Assembly (NCBI RefSeq): GCF_004745945.1
Contig: NZ_SRLE01000007.1
Span: forward strand, 310,001-374,000
From: Mangrovimicrobium sediminis
GTDB taxonomy: Bacteria; Pseudomonadota; Gammaproteobacteria; Pseudomonadales; Halieaceae
Length of the DNA stretch: 64,000 nt
Direction: 5' to 3'
Shown here piece after piece: positions 1 to 10,000 of this stretch. The notes beneath the pieces were generated by a model. It saw only the letters and a list, made by a program, of their open reading frames with translations, had not been told where the DNA came from and made no database searches. Position numbers and translations under genes: made by a program. Every line of letters starts with the position of its first letter. Positions within the stretch are counted from its first letter, which is position 1.

Positions 1-965
<965 letters not shown>

Positions 966-984
966 CCACAGCGAGACCGACACA

Positions 985-3360
985 GTGATTATCAGCGAAC
1001 AGTGGTTGCGCGAGTGGGTTAACCCCGCGCTTTCAACCGAAGAACTGGCCCACCAGATCACCATGGCGGGCCTGGAAGTGGACGCCCTCGACCCGGTGGC
1101 GGGCGAATTCAGCGGCGTCGTCGTGGCCGAGATCATCAGCGCCGAGCAACACCCGGACGCGGACAAGCTGCGCGTGTGCGAAGTGGATGCCGGCGGCGAG
1201 CGCGTGCAGATCGTGTGCGGCGCGCCCAATGCCCGCGCCGGCCTGAAAGCACCGCTGGCGACGGTCGGCGGCGTGCTGCCCGGTGACTTCAAGATCAAGA
1301 AGGCCAAGCTGCGCGGCGTGGAATCCTTCGGCATGCTCTGCGCCGAAAAAGAACTCGGCCTGTCCGAGGCGGACGCCGGCCTCATGGAGTTGCCGGCGGA
1401 CGCCCCGGTGGGCGCCGACCTGCGCGAGTACCTGCGCCTGGATGACAACATGATCGAGATCGGCCTCACACCGAACCGGGCGGATTGCCTCGGTGTGTGC
1501 GGCATCGCGCGAGAGGTTGGCCTGCTCAACAACATCCACGTGCATGCGCCGGCAATGGAGCCGGTCCCCGCCAGCATCGAAGACAGCTTCCCGGTGGAAC
1601 TGGTGAACCCCGAGCGCTGCCCGCGGTTTGTCAGCCGCGTGATCCGCGGTATCGACATCACCCGGCCCAGCCCTGCCTGGCTGCAGGAGCGGCTGCGCCG
1701 TGTGGGCCTGCGCTCCATCGACGCGGTAGTCGACGTGACCAACTACGTGATGATGGAACTCGGCCAGCCCATGCATGCCTTCGACCTTGGCAAGTTGAGC
1801 GGCGGCATCCGCGTGCGCACCGCTATCGCCGGCGAGTCACTGGAGTTGCTGGACGGGCAGACCCTGGAACTGGACGAGCAGACCCTGGTCATCGCCGACC
1901 ACGACAAGGCCCTGGCCATGGCCGGGATCATGGGCGGGGAGGGCAGTTCGGTCACCGACGCCACCCGCGACCTGTTCCTCGAAGTGGCATTCTTTGCACC
2001 CGAGCTGATGGCCGGCCGCGCGCGCAGCTATGGCCTGCACACGGATGCCTCGCACCGCTTCGAGCGCGGCGTGGACAGCACGCTGCAGGTTGCCGCCATG
2101 GAGCGCGCCACCGCGTTGCTGCTGGACATCGTCGGCGGCCAGGCCGGCCCGCTGTGCGAGACCGTCTCCCAGAAGCACCTGCCGCAGACCGCGGACGTGT
2201 GCCTGCGCGAGGCGCGCATCGAGAAACTGCTGGGCTTTTCCCTCGCTCCCGCCGAGGTCGAGCGTATTCTCGGCGGCCTGGGCATGGGTGTCAGCCGCAC
2301 CGACGAGGGCTGGCTTTGCAGCGTGCCGAGCTGGCGTTTCGATATCGCCATCGAGGCGGACCTGCTTGAGGAACTGGCCCGTGTGTACGGTTACAACCGC
2401 CTGCCGGTGACTACCATCCATGCCGGACTCACGATTCCCGCCCGCGACGAAGCGCGCCTGCCATTGCGCCAGGTGCGCGACCATCTCGCCGCGCGCGGCT
2501 ACCGCGAGGCGATCACCTACAGCTTCGTCGACCCTAGGCTGCAGCGCCTGTTCGACCCGGGCGTGGAGCCCGTGGCCCTGAACAACCCGATCTCCGCCGA
2601 CATGTCGGTGATGCGCACCAGCCTGCTGCCGGGCCTGGTGGCGTCGATGCTACGCAATACCAACCGCCAGCAATCGCGGGTGCGGCTGTTCGAGACCGGT
2701 CTGCGCTTCCTGCCGGGCGAGGACTGCCTGAAACAGGTGCCGACCCTGGCCATGCTCATCACCGGTCCGCGCCTCGCCGAGGGCTGGACCCACGACACCG
2801 ACGCGGTCGATTTCTTCGACCTCAAGGGCGACCTCGAGAGCCTGCTGGCGCTGACCCGCGCCGCCGGCAACGTGACTTTTGAGTCCGCCCATCGCGATGC
2901 CCTGCACCCCGGGCAGACCGCATTGATCCGCCGCGACCAGGAAGTCGTCGGTTATATCGGCGCGCTGCACCCCGCGGTCTGCCGCGAATTGGACCTGCCC
3001 GCCAACGTGCTGGCCTGCGAAATAACGCTGTCTGCTGTCACCCAGGCCGAGTTGCCGGCATTTGCAGAACTCTCGAAATTCCCCGAGGTTCGCCGGGATC
3101 TTTCCTTCACTGTCGAAAGGGTGATCCCCGTCACAGAATTGCTCGAAAATGTTCGAGCTTCTGCGGGAACTTACCTCAAGGACTTAACGCTCTTTGATGT
3201 CTATGAGGGGAAAGGCATTGATCCTAAACGAAAAAGTGTAGCTTTAGGTTTGACATTCCGGGATTTGTCACGCACTCTTAGCGAACAGGATGTCAATGTG
3301 GCCGTGAATCAAGTGATTGATTCGTTGGAGAAAAACTACAAGGCCGAGCTGAGGAACTAG
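985..3360 (+). CDS. pheT: Phenylalanyl-tRNA synthetase beta subunit
   Basis: Beta subunit (791 residues, normal length) carrying editing and tRNA-binding functions. Domain order by sequence: EMAP/tRNA-binding domain at about 40-150, B3/B4 editing region at about 210-380, B5 at about 400-475, a catalytic-like core, and the C-terminal anticodon-binding FDX-ACB domain from about 695 (LSKFPEVRRDLSFTVE). The start is a GTG 19 bp after pheS with only a weak ribosome site, consistent with coupling. The last roughly 100 codons have a different composition from the rest: I count 141 G/C in 3061-3360 (47%), with codons such as CGA, TTA and GGA that are rare earlier in the gene. In E. coli the ihfA promoters lie within this part of the operon, so selection for regulatory DNA is one explanation. 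Confidence 0.97.
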   Translation: MIISEQWLREWVNPALSTEELAHQITMAGLEVDALDPVAGEFSGVVVAEIISAEQHPDADKLRVCEVDAGGERVQIVCGAPNARAGLKAPLATVGGVLPGDFKIKKAKLRGVESFGMLCAEKELGLSEADAGLMELPADAPVGADLREYLRLDDNMIEIGLTPNRADCLGVCGIAREVGLLNNIHVHAPAMEPVPASIEDSFPVELVNPERCPRFVSRVIRGIDITRPSPAWLQERLRRVGLRSIDAVVDVTNYVMMELGQPMHAFDLGKLSGGIRVRTAIAGESLELLDGQTLELDEQTLVIADHDKALAMAGIMGGEGSSVTDATRDLFLEVAFFAPELMAGRARSYGLHTDASHRFERGVDSTLQVAAMERATALLLDIVGGQAGPLCETVSQKHLPQTADVCLREARIEKLLGFSLAPAEVERILGGLGMGVSRTDEGWLCSVPSWRFDIAIEADLLEELARVYGYNRLPVTTIHAGLTIPARDEARLPLRQVRDHLAARGYREAITYSFVDPRLQRLFDPGVEPVALNNPISADMSVMRTSLLPGLVASMLRNTNRQQSRVRLFETGLRFLPGEDCLKQVPTLAMLITGPRLAEGWTHDTDAVDFFDLKGDLESLLALTRAAGNVTFESAHRDALHPGQTALIRRDQEVVGYIGALHPAVCRELDLPANVLACEITLSAVTQAELPAFAELSKFPEVRRDLSFTVERVIPVTELLENVRASAGTYLKDLTLFDVYEGKGIDPKRKSVALGLTFRDLSRTLSEQDVNVAVNQVIDSLEKNYKAELRN

Positions 3361-3370
3361 GTGAGGGGAC

Positions 3371-3676
3371 ATGCCCGCGCTGACCAAATCCGAAATGGCC
3401 GAGCGCCTGTTTGAGGAACTCGGACTCAACAAGCGGGAAGCCAAGGAAATCGTCGAACTCTTCTTTGAGGAGATTCGCTCGTGCCTGGAAAACAACGAAC
3501 AGGTGAAGCTGTCCGGTTTCGGCAACTTCGACCTGCGCGACAAAAGCCAGCGCCCGGGCCGCAACCCCAAGACCGGGGAGGAAATCCCCATTTCCGCACG
3601 CCGGGTGGTGACCTTCCGCCCGGGCCAGAAGCTCAAGGCCAGAGTAGAGGAATATGCTGGAACCGAGCAACAATAA
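3371..3676 (+). CDS. ihfA: Integration host factor alpha subunit
   Basis: DNA-bending nucleoid protein that pairs with IhfB. The 101 residues match the family length. The beta-arm region is intact ([27 protein letters not shown], roughly residues 60-87), including the proline at the tip that kinks DNA. The start ATG follows AGGGGAC, a good Shine-Dalgarno site, 10 bp after pheT. The 3' end overlaps the MerR-like gene by 23 bp. IHF is relevant inside this window because the sigma54-type promoter at 27129-27144 has an exact IHF consensus match upstream. Confidence 0.97.
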   Translation: MPALTKSEMAERLFEELGLNKREAKEIVELFFEEIRSCLENNEQVKLSGFGNFDLRDKSQRPGRNPKTGEEIPISARRVVTFRPGQKLKARVEEYAGTEQQ

Positions 3677-4016
3677 CGAACTGCCCGCGATTCCGGGCAA
3701 GCGCTACTTCACCATCGGTGAGGTCAGCGAGCTGTGTGCGGTCAAGCCCCACGTACTGCGTTACTGGGAGCAGGAATTCCCCCAGCTGAAACCCGTCAAG
3801 CGCCGCGGCAACCGCCGTTACTACCAGCGCGAAGACGTGCTCACCATCCGCCAGATCCGCAGCCTGCTTTACGACCAGGGCTACACCATCGGCGGCGCCC
3901 GCCAGCGCATGACGGATGCCGGCAGCAGCGAGGGTGTCACCGAGGTGCAGGCAGTGATTCGCGAGACCATCGAAGAACTCGAAGAACTGCTGAAAACCCT
4001 CACTCCCACCAAATAG
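3654..4016 (+). CDS. MerR-family transcriptional regulator downstream of ihfA
   Basis: Small 120-residue DNA-binding protein. An N-terminal winged-helix HTH of the MerR type spans about residues 17-85 ([25 protein letters not shown], then [26 protein letters not shown]), followed by a short acidic helix ([14 protein letters not shown]) rather than a metal- or drug-binding domain. There is no conserved cysteine pair in the effector region. It overlaps ihfA by 23 bp with GAGGA just before its ATG, so translational coupling is likely. A MerR-like gene in this position is a conserved gammaproteobacterial arrangement; its regulon is not established as far as I know. Confidence 0.9.
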   Translation: MLEPSNNNELPAIPGKRYFTIGEVSELCAVKPHVLRYWEQEFPQLKPVKRRGNRRYYQREDVLTIRQIRSLLYDQGYTIGGARQRMTDAGSSEGVTEVQAVIRETIEELEELLKTLTPTK

Positions 4017-4073
4017 AGTTTGTCCGCGAGACGGTTTTGAGTATAATGCCGGCCTCGCGAAAGCACGCGTTTT

Positions 4074-4150
4074 CGGGGCGTAGCGCAGTCTGGTAGCGCA
4101 CCACACTGGGGGTGTGGTGGTCGTAGGTTCAAATCCTGCCGTCCCGACCA
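4074..4150 (+). tRNA. tRNA-Pro (anticodon GGG)
   Basis: A 77-nt cloverleaf. The acceptor stem CGGGGCG pairs with CGTCCCG (one G-U), and CCA is encoded at 4148-4150. The anticodon stem CCACA/TGTGG encloses the loop CTGGGGG, giving anticodon GGG at 4108-4110 (decodes CCC and CCU). The T arm contains GGTTCAAATCC. Placement directly after the ihfA/merR pair is the same as in pseudomonads. A sigma70-like TATAAT sits at 4041-4046 (gagTATAATgcc), about 30 bp upstream, and may be its -10 element. Confidence 0.97.
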
Positions 4151-4164
4151 AATCCCAATATCAC

Positions 4165-4198
4165 AAAGCCGCCGTGGCCAAGCCCCGGCGGCTTTTTT
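4165..4198 (+). terminator. Rho-independent terminator after tRNA-Pro
   Basis: Stem GCCGCC (4168-4173) pairs with GGCGGC (4187-4192), extended by AAA/TTT, with a 13-nt loop and a run of six T (4193-4198). It lies 15 bp after the tRNA 3' end. Confidence 0.9.
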
Positions 4199-4212
4199 GT
4201 TGTCGTGAACAC

Positions 4213-4290
4213 CGGGGTCAGAGCCCTTTTTGGTGTTTATTGATGGCTCACGCTTGACGTCAAAAAACGCCAAAAAGGGCTCTGACCCCG
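4213..4290. repeat. REPIN-like inverted repeat
   Basis: Two 23-bp arms (4213-4235 and 4268-4290) beginning with CGGGGTCAGAGCCC are inverted copies differing at one base, separated by a 32-bp spacer. Within the spacer end lies the palindrome TTGACGTCAA (4254-4263). Palindromes beginning GGGGTCAGAG are typical of REP elements mobilised by RAYT (TnpA-REP) tyrosine transposases. No RAYT gene is present in this window, so a source would have to be elsewhere in the genome. The REP assignment is from memory of the motif, not from a search. Confidence 0.7.
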
Positions 4291-4486
4291 ACGTTTCCAG
4301 TTGTGACGCTCGCGCTCCCTGCTGCATCCAGTCGGGACAACCTGCAGGCATGTTCCGTCGGGAGATACGGGTAGCGCCTGGTAACACATGCTGATCGACC
4401 AATTTGCGGATTTTTCCAGTTTTTTGCTTTTCACGTTACTCGCAAGTGCCAGAATAGTGCTCGAAATTTTCGGGTAGGAGCCCCAC
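4291..4486. other. Non-coding leader upstream of the 357-residue gene
   Basis: Together with the terminator and repeat this completes the gap 4151-4486. I see no ORF that looks coding. The 3' part (about 4400-4470) is relatively AT-rich and probably holds the promoter of the next gene, but I cannot assign -35/-10 boxes with confidence. A purine-rich GTAGGAG about 8 bp before the ATG at 4487 is the ribosome site. Confidence 0.5.
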
Positions 4487-5560
4487 ATGAGCAATGACGT
4501 TCTTGATGCGTGTATCGAACAGGTATTGGATCACCCGTCCTTCGCTGAGGTAACGCGAGAATCGCTACTGTCCTGTGAGAGGTTCTGTGACGTACTCCGG
4601 GAAGCCAGGCACGAGGACATTCTCGAGTTACAGGAAGCACTCGAGGAAATCGCCCTCGAAACCGACGATCACAACGAGGCAAGCGGCTTCCTGATGATGC
4701 TGATCACCCTCGGTGGCGCGGGCGAGGTTGCGACAGGTGGAACCCCGGATTGCACATCGCATGCTGACCCGATGAACACCGCCGCGGCCGCAGCCAAAGG
4801 CGAGATTCCGGTCGCCGATGTGGAGCAGTTTCGCGCCTGGGCGTTTACCGTTCCCAGGGAACAGCGAAGTGAAGCCTATCTGGCGGCATTGAACGCACTG
4901 ACCCGGCGGGTGGGGAAGATCGAAGAGGACGACTATCAGGCTCGCCTCGCGCATCACCAGATCAACGTACTGCTGCACTACATACTGCGTGATGCCCGCG
5001 AGATGCTTGAATTCGGCAACTACGCTTTCGACAACGTGAACAGCGACTTTCCCATGCGCGAGCAAATACCCGACCAACTGTGGGAGGCATTCAACCATCG
5101 CGACGCCAGTGAAGTCGAGTCGCTGGTCGCTCACTGGTGGGGGCCTGGTTCGGTTCTACCCCAGGATCTGCCGATTGCTCTCGAGTGGCAGCGCGGGGGG
5201 CTTATCTCAATTCACAAGGGCAAGAAATACCTGCAGGCCATTGCCGAGTACCTGCTACATTACTGCACGCCGGGCGAAGACGAGGACGACATCCCGCCGC
5301 GTCCCAGCCATGGCATAGAGGCGATTGCGCTGGATCCCTTTCTTGCGGATGAACTCTACGAAGCCCTGGCTACACAGGGAGGTTATCGCTGGTTGATCAG
5401 CGAGGAAACCGCCCAACGTGTTGCGTATCTCAACGCGATGTTTGAAGCCGGAGCGTTAAATCGCGATCGCATTGTTGCAGCCCTGGATCACGGCATCTCG
5501 AAGAAGTGGGACAAGCCTTTACTACCGCGCTACCAGGCACTTCGCGCAGCCCTGGATTGA
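4487..5560 (+). CDS. Protein of unknown function, 357 residues
   Basis: I do not recognise a family. The protein has no signal peptide or membrane segment and looks cytosolic and mostly alpha-helical. Residues 1-90 are an acidic helical region; an alanine-rich linker lies near 95-107 (MNTAAAAAKGEIP); residues 110-250 include a helical segment with HHQINVLLHYILRDAREML; the C-terminal third carries the acidic stretch GEDEDDIPPRP near 265-275. The start is supported by GGAG 8 bp upstream. It stands alone between a REPIN-like repeat and a convergent diguanylate cyclase gene, so the context gives no functional hint. Codon use is similar to its neighbours. Confidence 0.8.
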   Translation: MSNDVLDACIEQVLDHPSFAEVTRESLLSCERFCDVLREARHEDILELQEALEEIALETDDHNEASGFLMMLITLGGAGEVATGGTPDCTSHADPMNTAAAAAKGEIPVADVEQFRAWAFTVPREQRSEAYLAALNALTRRVGKIEEDDYQARLAHHQINVLLHYILRDAREMLEFGNYAFDNVNSDFPMREQIPDQLWEAFNHRDASEVESLVAHWWGPGSVLPQDLPIALEWQRGGLISIHKGKKYLQAIAEYLLHYCTPGEDEDDIPPRPSHGIEAIALDPFLADELYEALATQGGYRWLISEETAQRVAYLNAMFEAGALNRDRIVAALDHGISKKWDKPLLPRYQALRAALD

Positions 5561-5663
5561 GGTGCCAGACAAGCACTCCTCACGCTTGCGACGATACGAC
5601 ACCGGGAGGTCGCGCTACAGATTACTGCATGCCGCTGTGCTGGGTACCCCTCACCCATCGCGC

Positions 5664-6638
5664 TCACACACCCATAAGCGCAGGATGATCCGGGTAGACT
5701 TCAGCGACACAGAAGCAATCCCGGCCACTCTGTTTTGCCTGGTACAGCGCCTGGTCGGCGCGACAGATCAGGCTCTTCACCCCTTCGCTGGGAAGCCTGC
5801 ATGCCACGCCGATGCTGACGGTGAGGCCGGGAAGTCCCTCTTCGTCGACACCACCACTCGGAATTTCTGCCAGACGATCACGGAAGCGCTTGTTGATCTT
5901 TCCCGCGATCCAGGTCGCGCCGGTGAGGTCGGTCTCGGGCAGCAGGATGGCGAACTCTTCCCCGCCGTAGCGACACACCTGGTCCATCGGCCGGCCCACC
6001 TCTTCGCGCAGCGCGCTGGCGACCAGTTCGAGACACTCGTCGCCAGTGGTGTGTCCATAGGTGTCGTTGACCCGCTTGAAGTTGTCGATGTCCAGCATCA
6101 GCAGGCTCATGGAGCGATGGTGGCGTGCGTTGTGCGCGACCTGCGCATTCAACTGTTCCTCGAAGTAGCGTCGGTTGAATGAACAGGTCAGCGGGTCGAC
6201 GTAGGCCATTCTGGTGAGGTTTTCCGCCTGGCGCTTCAGGATCAACTGGTTGCGGATGCGGTTGAGCAGGGTCGTCTCGTTGATGGGCTTGCGGATAAAA
6301 TCCTGGCCGCCGGCATTCCAGCACGCCTCCTCCGTGTCGTCACACTCGGCAGAGGTGAGGAATATGATGGGGATGTGCCGGGTGGCGGCTCGCGACTTGA
6401 GGTCCTTGCACAGTTCCAGTCCGCTCATGCCATCCTCGGCAAGATTAATGTCCAGCAGGATCAGGTCCGGTGTCTCTTCCAGGCTCTGGATTTGCGCCTG
6501 CTCCGCGCTATCCGCCGTAGCCACATGAAAGTGATCTTCCAGCAGTAGCTGGACCAGCAGCTGTGTCGGCACTGCGTCCTCGACAAGGAGAATCCTGCTG
6601 TCCCGCAGGTGGCTGTGATCTACTGTCAGTCTCTCCAT
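5664..6638 (-). CDS. REC-GGDEF response regulator (diguanylate cyclase)
   Basis: Predicted cytosolic enzyme making cyclic di-GMP from two GTP under phosphorylation control. The receiver domain covers residues 13-130, with phospho-acceptor D63 (LILLDINL) and lysine in FIRKP. The GGDEF domain covers about 145-315, with active-site GGEEF at 225-229. Exactly five residues before it is RPMD (216-219), the RxxD inhibitory I-site, so product feedback inhibition is expected. I chose the start MERLTVDH; an in-frame ATG 57 bp upstream (6695) would add 19 residues before the receiver fold, and neither start has a strong Shine-Dalgarno. It is divergent from the hybrid kinase at 7008, which has an HPt domain and could supply the phosphate. 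That pairing is inference. Confidence 0.92.
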   Translation of the reverse strand: MERLTVDHSHLRDSRILLVEDAVPTQLLVQLLLEDHFHVATADSAEQAQIQSLEETPDLILLDINLAEDGMSGLELCKDLKSRAATRHIPIIFLTSAECDDTEEACWNAGGQDFIRKPINETTLLNRIRNQLILKRQAENLTRMAYVDPLTCSFNRRYFEEQLNAQVAHNARHHRSMSLLMLDIDNFKRVNDTYGHTTGDECLELVASALREEVGRPMDQVCRYGGEEFAILLPETDLTGATWIAGKINKRFRDRLAEIPSGGVDEEGLPGLTVSIGVACRLPSEGVKSLICRADQALYQAKQSGRDCFCVAEVYPDHPALMGV

Positions 6639-7007
6639 TTGTTGAGTCGTCCCGGGTCTGGCAATTATCTGAGTTATGAAAATTCCGGGGCTCATGCGGC
6701 CGTGGTCCTGGTCTGTGGTCCTGGCCAGAGGTGCGCGCCGGATGTGCCTTCACGAAATTATCGGCCTGCACGCGGGCATCCTTAACGCGGCCTGCCAGCG
6801 GTGCAGGCAAATGTGCTGGAGATCACATTCCACGGCCATCTCGGGCCAGATAGAGGGTCCGCTGGCGACGCTGTGCCGGCGGCCGGCACGGGCGGTCCAG
6901 CCCCGCTCGGCAGAAAATCAGCGGTCCCGGACGGTCAGCAGGCTAAAGACTTTCCGGATTCGGCCGAAAGTGTCGATTGACGATAAGTAAAAATTCCGGA
7001 GAGACTC
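6639..7007. promoter_or_regulatory. Divergent intergenic region, cyclase and hybrid kinase
   Basis: About 370 bp between the divergent starts. I see no credible small ORF. It should contain both promoters. The only clear element is the ribosome site GGAGAG (6998-7003) before the GTG at 7008. A TTGACG at 6977-6982 is too close to the start to act as a normal -35. Confidence 0.5.
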
Positions 7008-10000
7008 GTGACGAAGCTGATTTCAGGCCTCCACTGGAAAACGTTTTTCGGATATGCCGTGGTGTGCCTCACCATTTTCCTGATGCTTTCGGCGTTTCTG
7101 TACGACCAACAGTACAAGCTGCTGAAAGCAAACCGGCTGCAGCGGGAAGGCAGCACCCTGGAACAGAAAATGAGGAGCCTGCAGACGCGGCTCGATGCGG
7201 ACCGCAAATCCATCGATTTCCTGTTTGACGTCCCGCCCATCTCGGGGATTGTGCGCGCCACGCAGGGGAGCGGCTACGACGCCTTCGATGAGACCGGCCT
7301 GGCGCAGTGGAAAAGCCGGCTGGAGCAAATATTTGCCGCTTACCTGACGACCAATCACGATGTCCGGCAGGTGCGCTATATCGGTGTGGCGGACAACGGC
7401 CGCGAGTTGGTGCGTGTCCAGTGGGAGGGCGGCAAGCCGGTGGCGGTTGGCGCTCCCCGGTTGCAGCAGAAGTCCGATCGCCCGTATTTCCAGGAGATGC
7501 TGAATCTTGAGCCCGGGGCGTACTACATCAGCGATATCGAGTTGAACCGCGAACATGGCGTGATTGATTTTCCGCAGTGGGCCACCTATCGCATCGGCAA
7601 GGGGGTATTCGACGCAAAAGGTGAACTGTTCGGGCTGCTGATCCTGAATATCGATGCGGACTCCGTGATTTCACTGCTTGAATACAGCTCAGAGGGGGCG
7701 TACACCTACCTCCTGAACGACGATCGGCAGTTCCTGCGTCACCCGCGGCCGGGCGTTGCGTTCTCCTTCGACCTCGGGACCCCGGTTCGCTGGGAGGATG
7801 AGTTTTCCAGGGAAATTCCCTCGGAATCGGCTTCCTGGACACAGGTGACCGACAAACTGGGTGAGCAATTCCATGCGTTCGCTCACACCGTCCAGTACTC
7901 CGGAGGTATTCATCCCAAGTACGTGACCGCGATCAAGACAGTGAACGATGCCGGAATAGTCGCGGAGGCCCAGCGGGAGACGGCGAAGCTGGCAGCCATT
8001 CTCGGCGTTATCCTGTTTGTGCTCACCGGGATCATCTTCCTGTTGCGGCAGGCCAACCTGGCGCTGGGCTCCACCAGTGCATTGCAGGCGCGCTTCCGCT
8101 CCGCCCTGCAAAATGCGCCGCTGGCCATCCTGGTCCTGGACCAGCAACGCCGCGTCGAGTATCGCAATGAATCCGCGCAACAGCTGATGCCCGATTTCGG
8201 TGAACAATCCTTCAATATGTCCTCCATCAAGTCAGCAGAGGCGCGCACATGGTTGACACGTGCATTCGATGAAGTGCTGGAGACAGGTGAGGTGTTGTCC
8301 CGCGAGTTGTGGCTGGATAACGGCACCACACTGGACGGTTTTTACCAGGTGCTCATCGGACCTATCTGGGAAAACGACGCGAGACCCTCCGGCGCGATCC
8401 TCATGGCCATGGACATGACGCAGCAGAAATACTACGAACAGGAACTCCAGGAGCTCAACAAGTCGCTGGAAGCCCGTATCAGGAGTCGTACCAATGCGCT
8501 CGAGGATGCATTGACCCGTGCCGAGGCCGCGACGCAGGCCCAGGGAGAGTTCCTGGCCACCATGAGTCACGAGATTCGCACGCCGCTGAACGCGGTGTTC
8601 GGCATGCTGGCGCTGGTGCGGCGGGGCCACATTGACGGCAAGCAGGCGAGCCAGCTGGACATGGCCGAGTCCAACCTGACTGCGCTGTCGACCCTGCTGA
8701 ACGACATCCTGGACGTGTCGAAAATCGAGGAGGGCGAGTTGCAGATCGACCCGGTGGAGTACGAGCCGGAGCGCCTGCTGCAGGCCTGTGGTGTTTCGCA
8801 TTCCGCTGTGGCCAGGTCCAAGGGTATAGACCTCGTCTTGGACCTGGCCGAGATCGACGGGTATGTCGTTCTGGGTGACCAGAACCGGATCCGGCAGATC
8901 GTCAACAACCTGCTCAACAACGCGATCAAGTTTACCCAGGCCGGTGGCGTGACGCTGCGCGCCGAACTGCGCCCCGGCCAGAATCGGGAAGAGGGTGATG
9001 CGGACCTGGTTATCACCGTCGAGGATTCCGGTATCGGCATTGAAAACAGCAAGCTGGATATGATTTTCAGCCGCTTCGCCCAGGCCGAGGCCAGCACCAC
9101 ACGACGCTTCGGCGGCGTAGGCCTCGGCCTGTCGATCTGCCGGCAGCTGTGTGAATTGATGCACGGTGAGATCACCGTCGAGAGCGAGGCGGGCAAGGGC
9201 ACTGCGTTTCGCGTCAGGCTTCCCCAACGCATGCTGGCACCGCGCGCGGCAGCAGATTCCGCGCCGGACATGGATGAGGAGGCGGTGCTGGTGATGACAC
9301 AGAGCCCGGCGCTGGCTGGCGTCGTGTCGCGAACCCTGACCCGCTGGGGCGCGCGCTGTGAGCAACTGCCCGAAGCTGAAGCACTCGCCGCACTCGCCGC
9401 CCCTGACCACCCACTGCACTACAGCCTCGTGGTCATGGATGAAGCCTGCTGGACGGCCAACCATGAGTGCCTGGCACTCTACCTGGCGCGAGAAAATGGC
9501 TGCGACGCCGGCCGCATCCTGCTGCTGGAACGTTTCGTCGACGGTACGCAGCTGGAAGCGGACCAACTGCATGAACGTGTCCAGCGCGTGGAGGCACCGG
9601 TATCGTCGCGGGAGCTGGATCTCGCCCTGCGCTCGCTGGACCCGCAGCGCTACGGCGCAGTCGAACTGCGCATGGCGGATTACTGCGAGTCGCAGGGCCT
9701 GCATATCCCCGGTGCCAGCCTGCTGATGGTGGATGACCATCATGCGAACCTGGAGGTGCTCAGCGGGCTTCTCGAGGATTCCGGCGCCACCCTGCACCGC
9801 GCCTGCAACGGGGTAGAGGCCCTGTCCGTCCTGCAAAGCGCCCCGGAATCCCGGCCGATCGACCTGGTCCTGATGGATTGCCACATGCCGGTCATGGACG
9901 GCTACGAGGCGACCGAGGCTATTCGGGCGGGCGCAGCGGGCGCCAGGTATCTCGAGGTGCCGATTCTGGCGTTGACCGCGGCGGCCTTGAAAGGCGAGCG

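Noticed and set aside
4074-4150. tRNA-Pro as an integration site for a genomic island
   Set aside because: No integrase, no duplicated tRNA 3' end and normal composition downstream.
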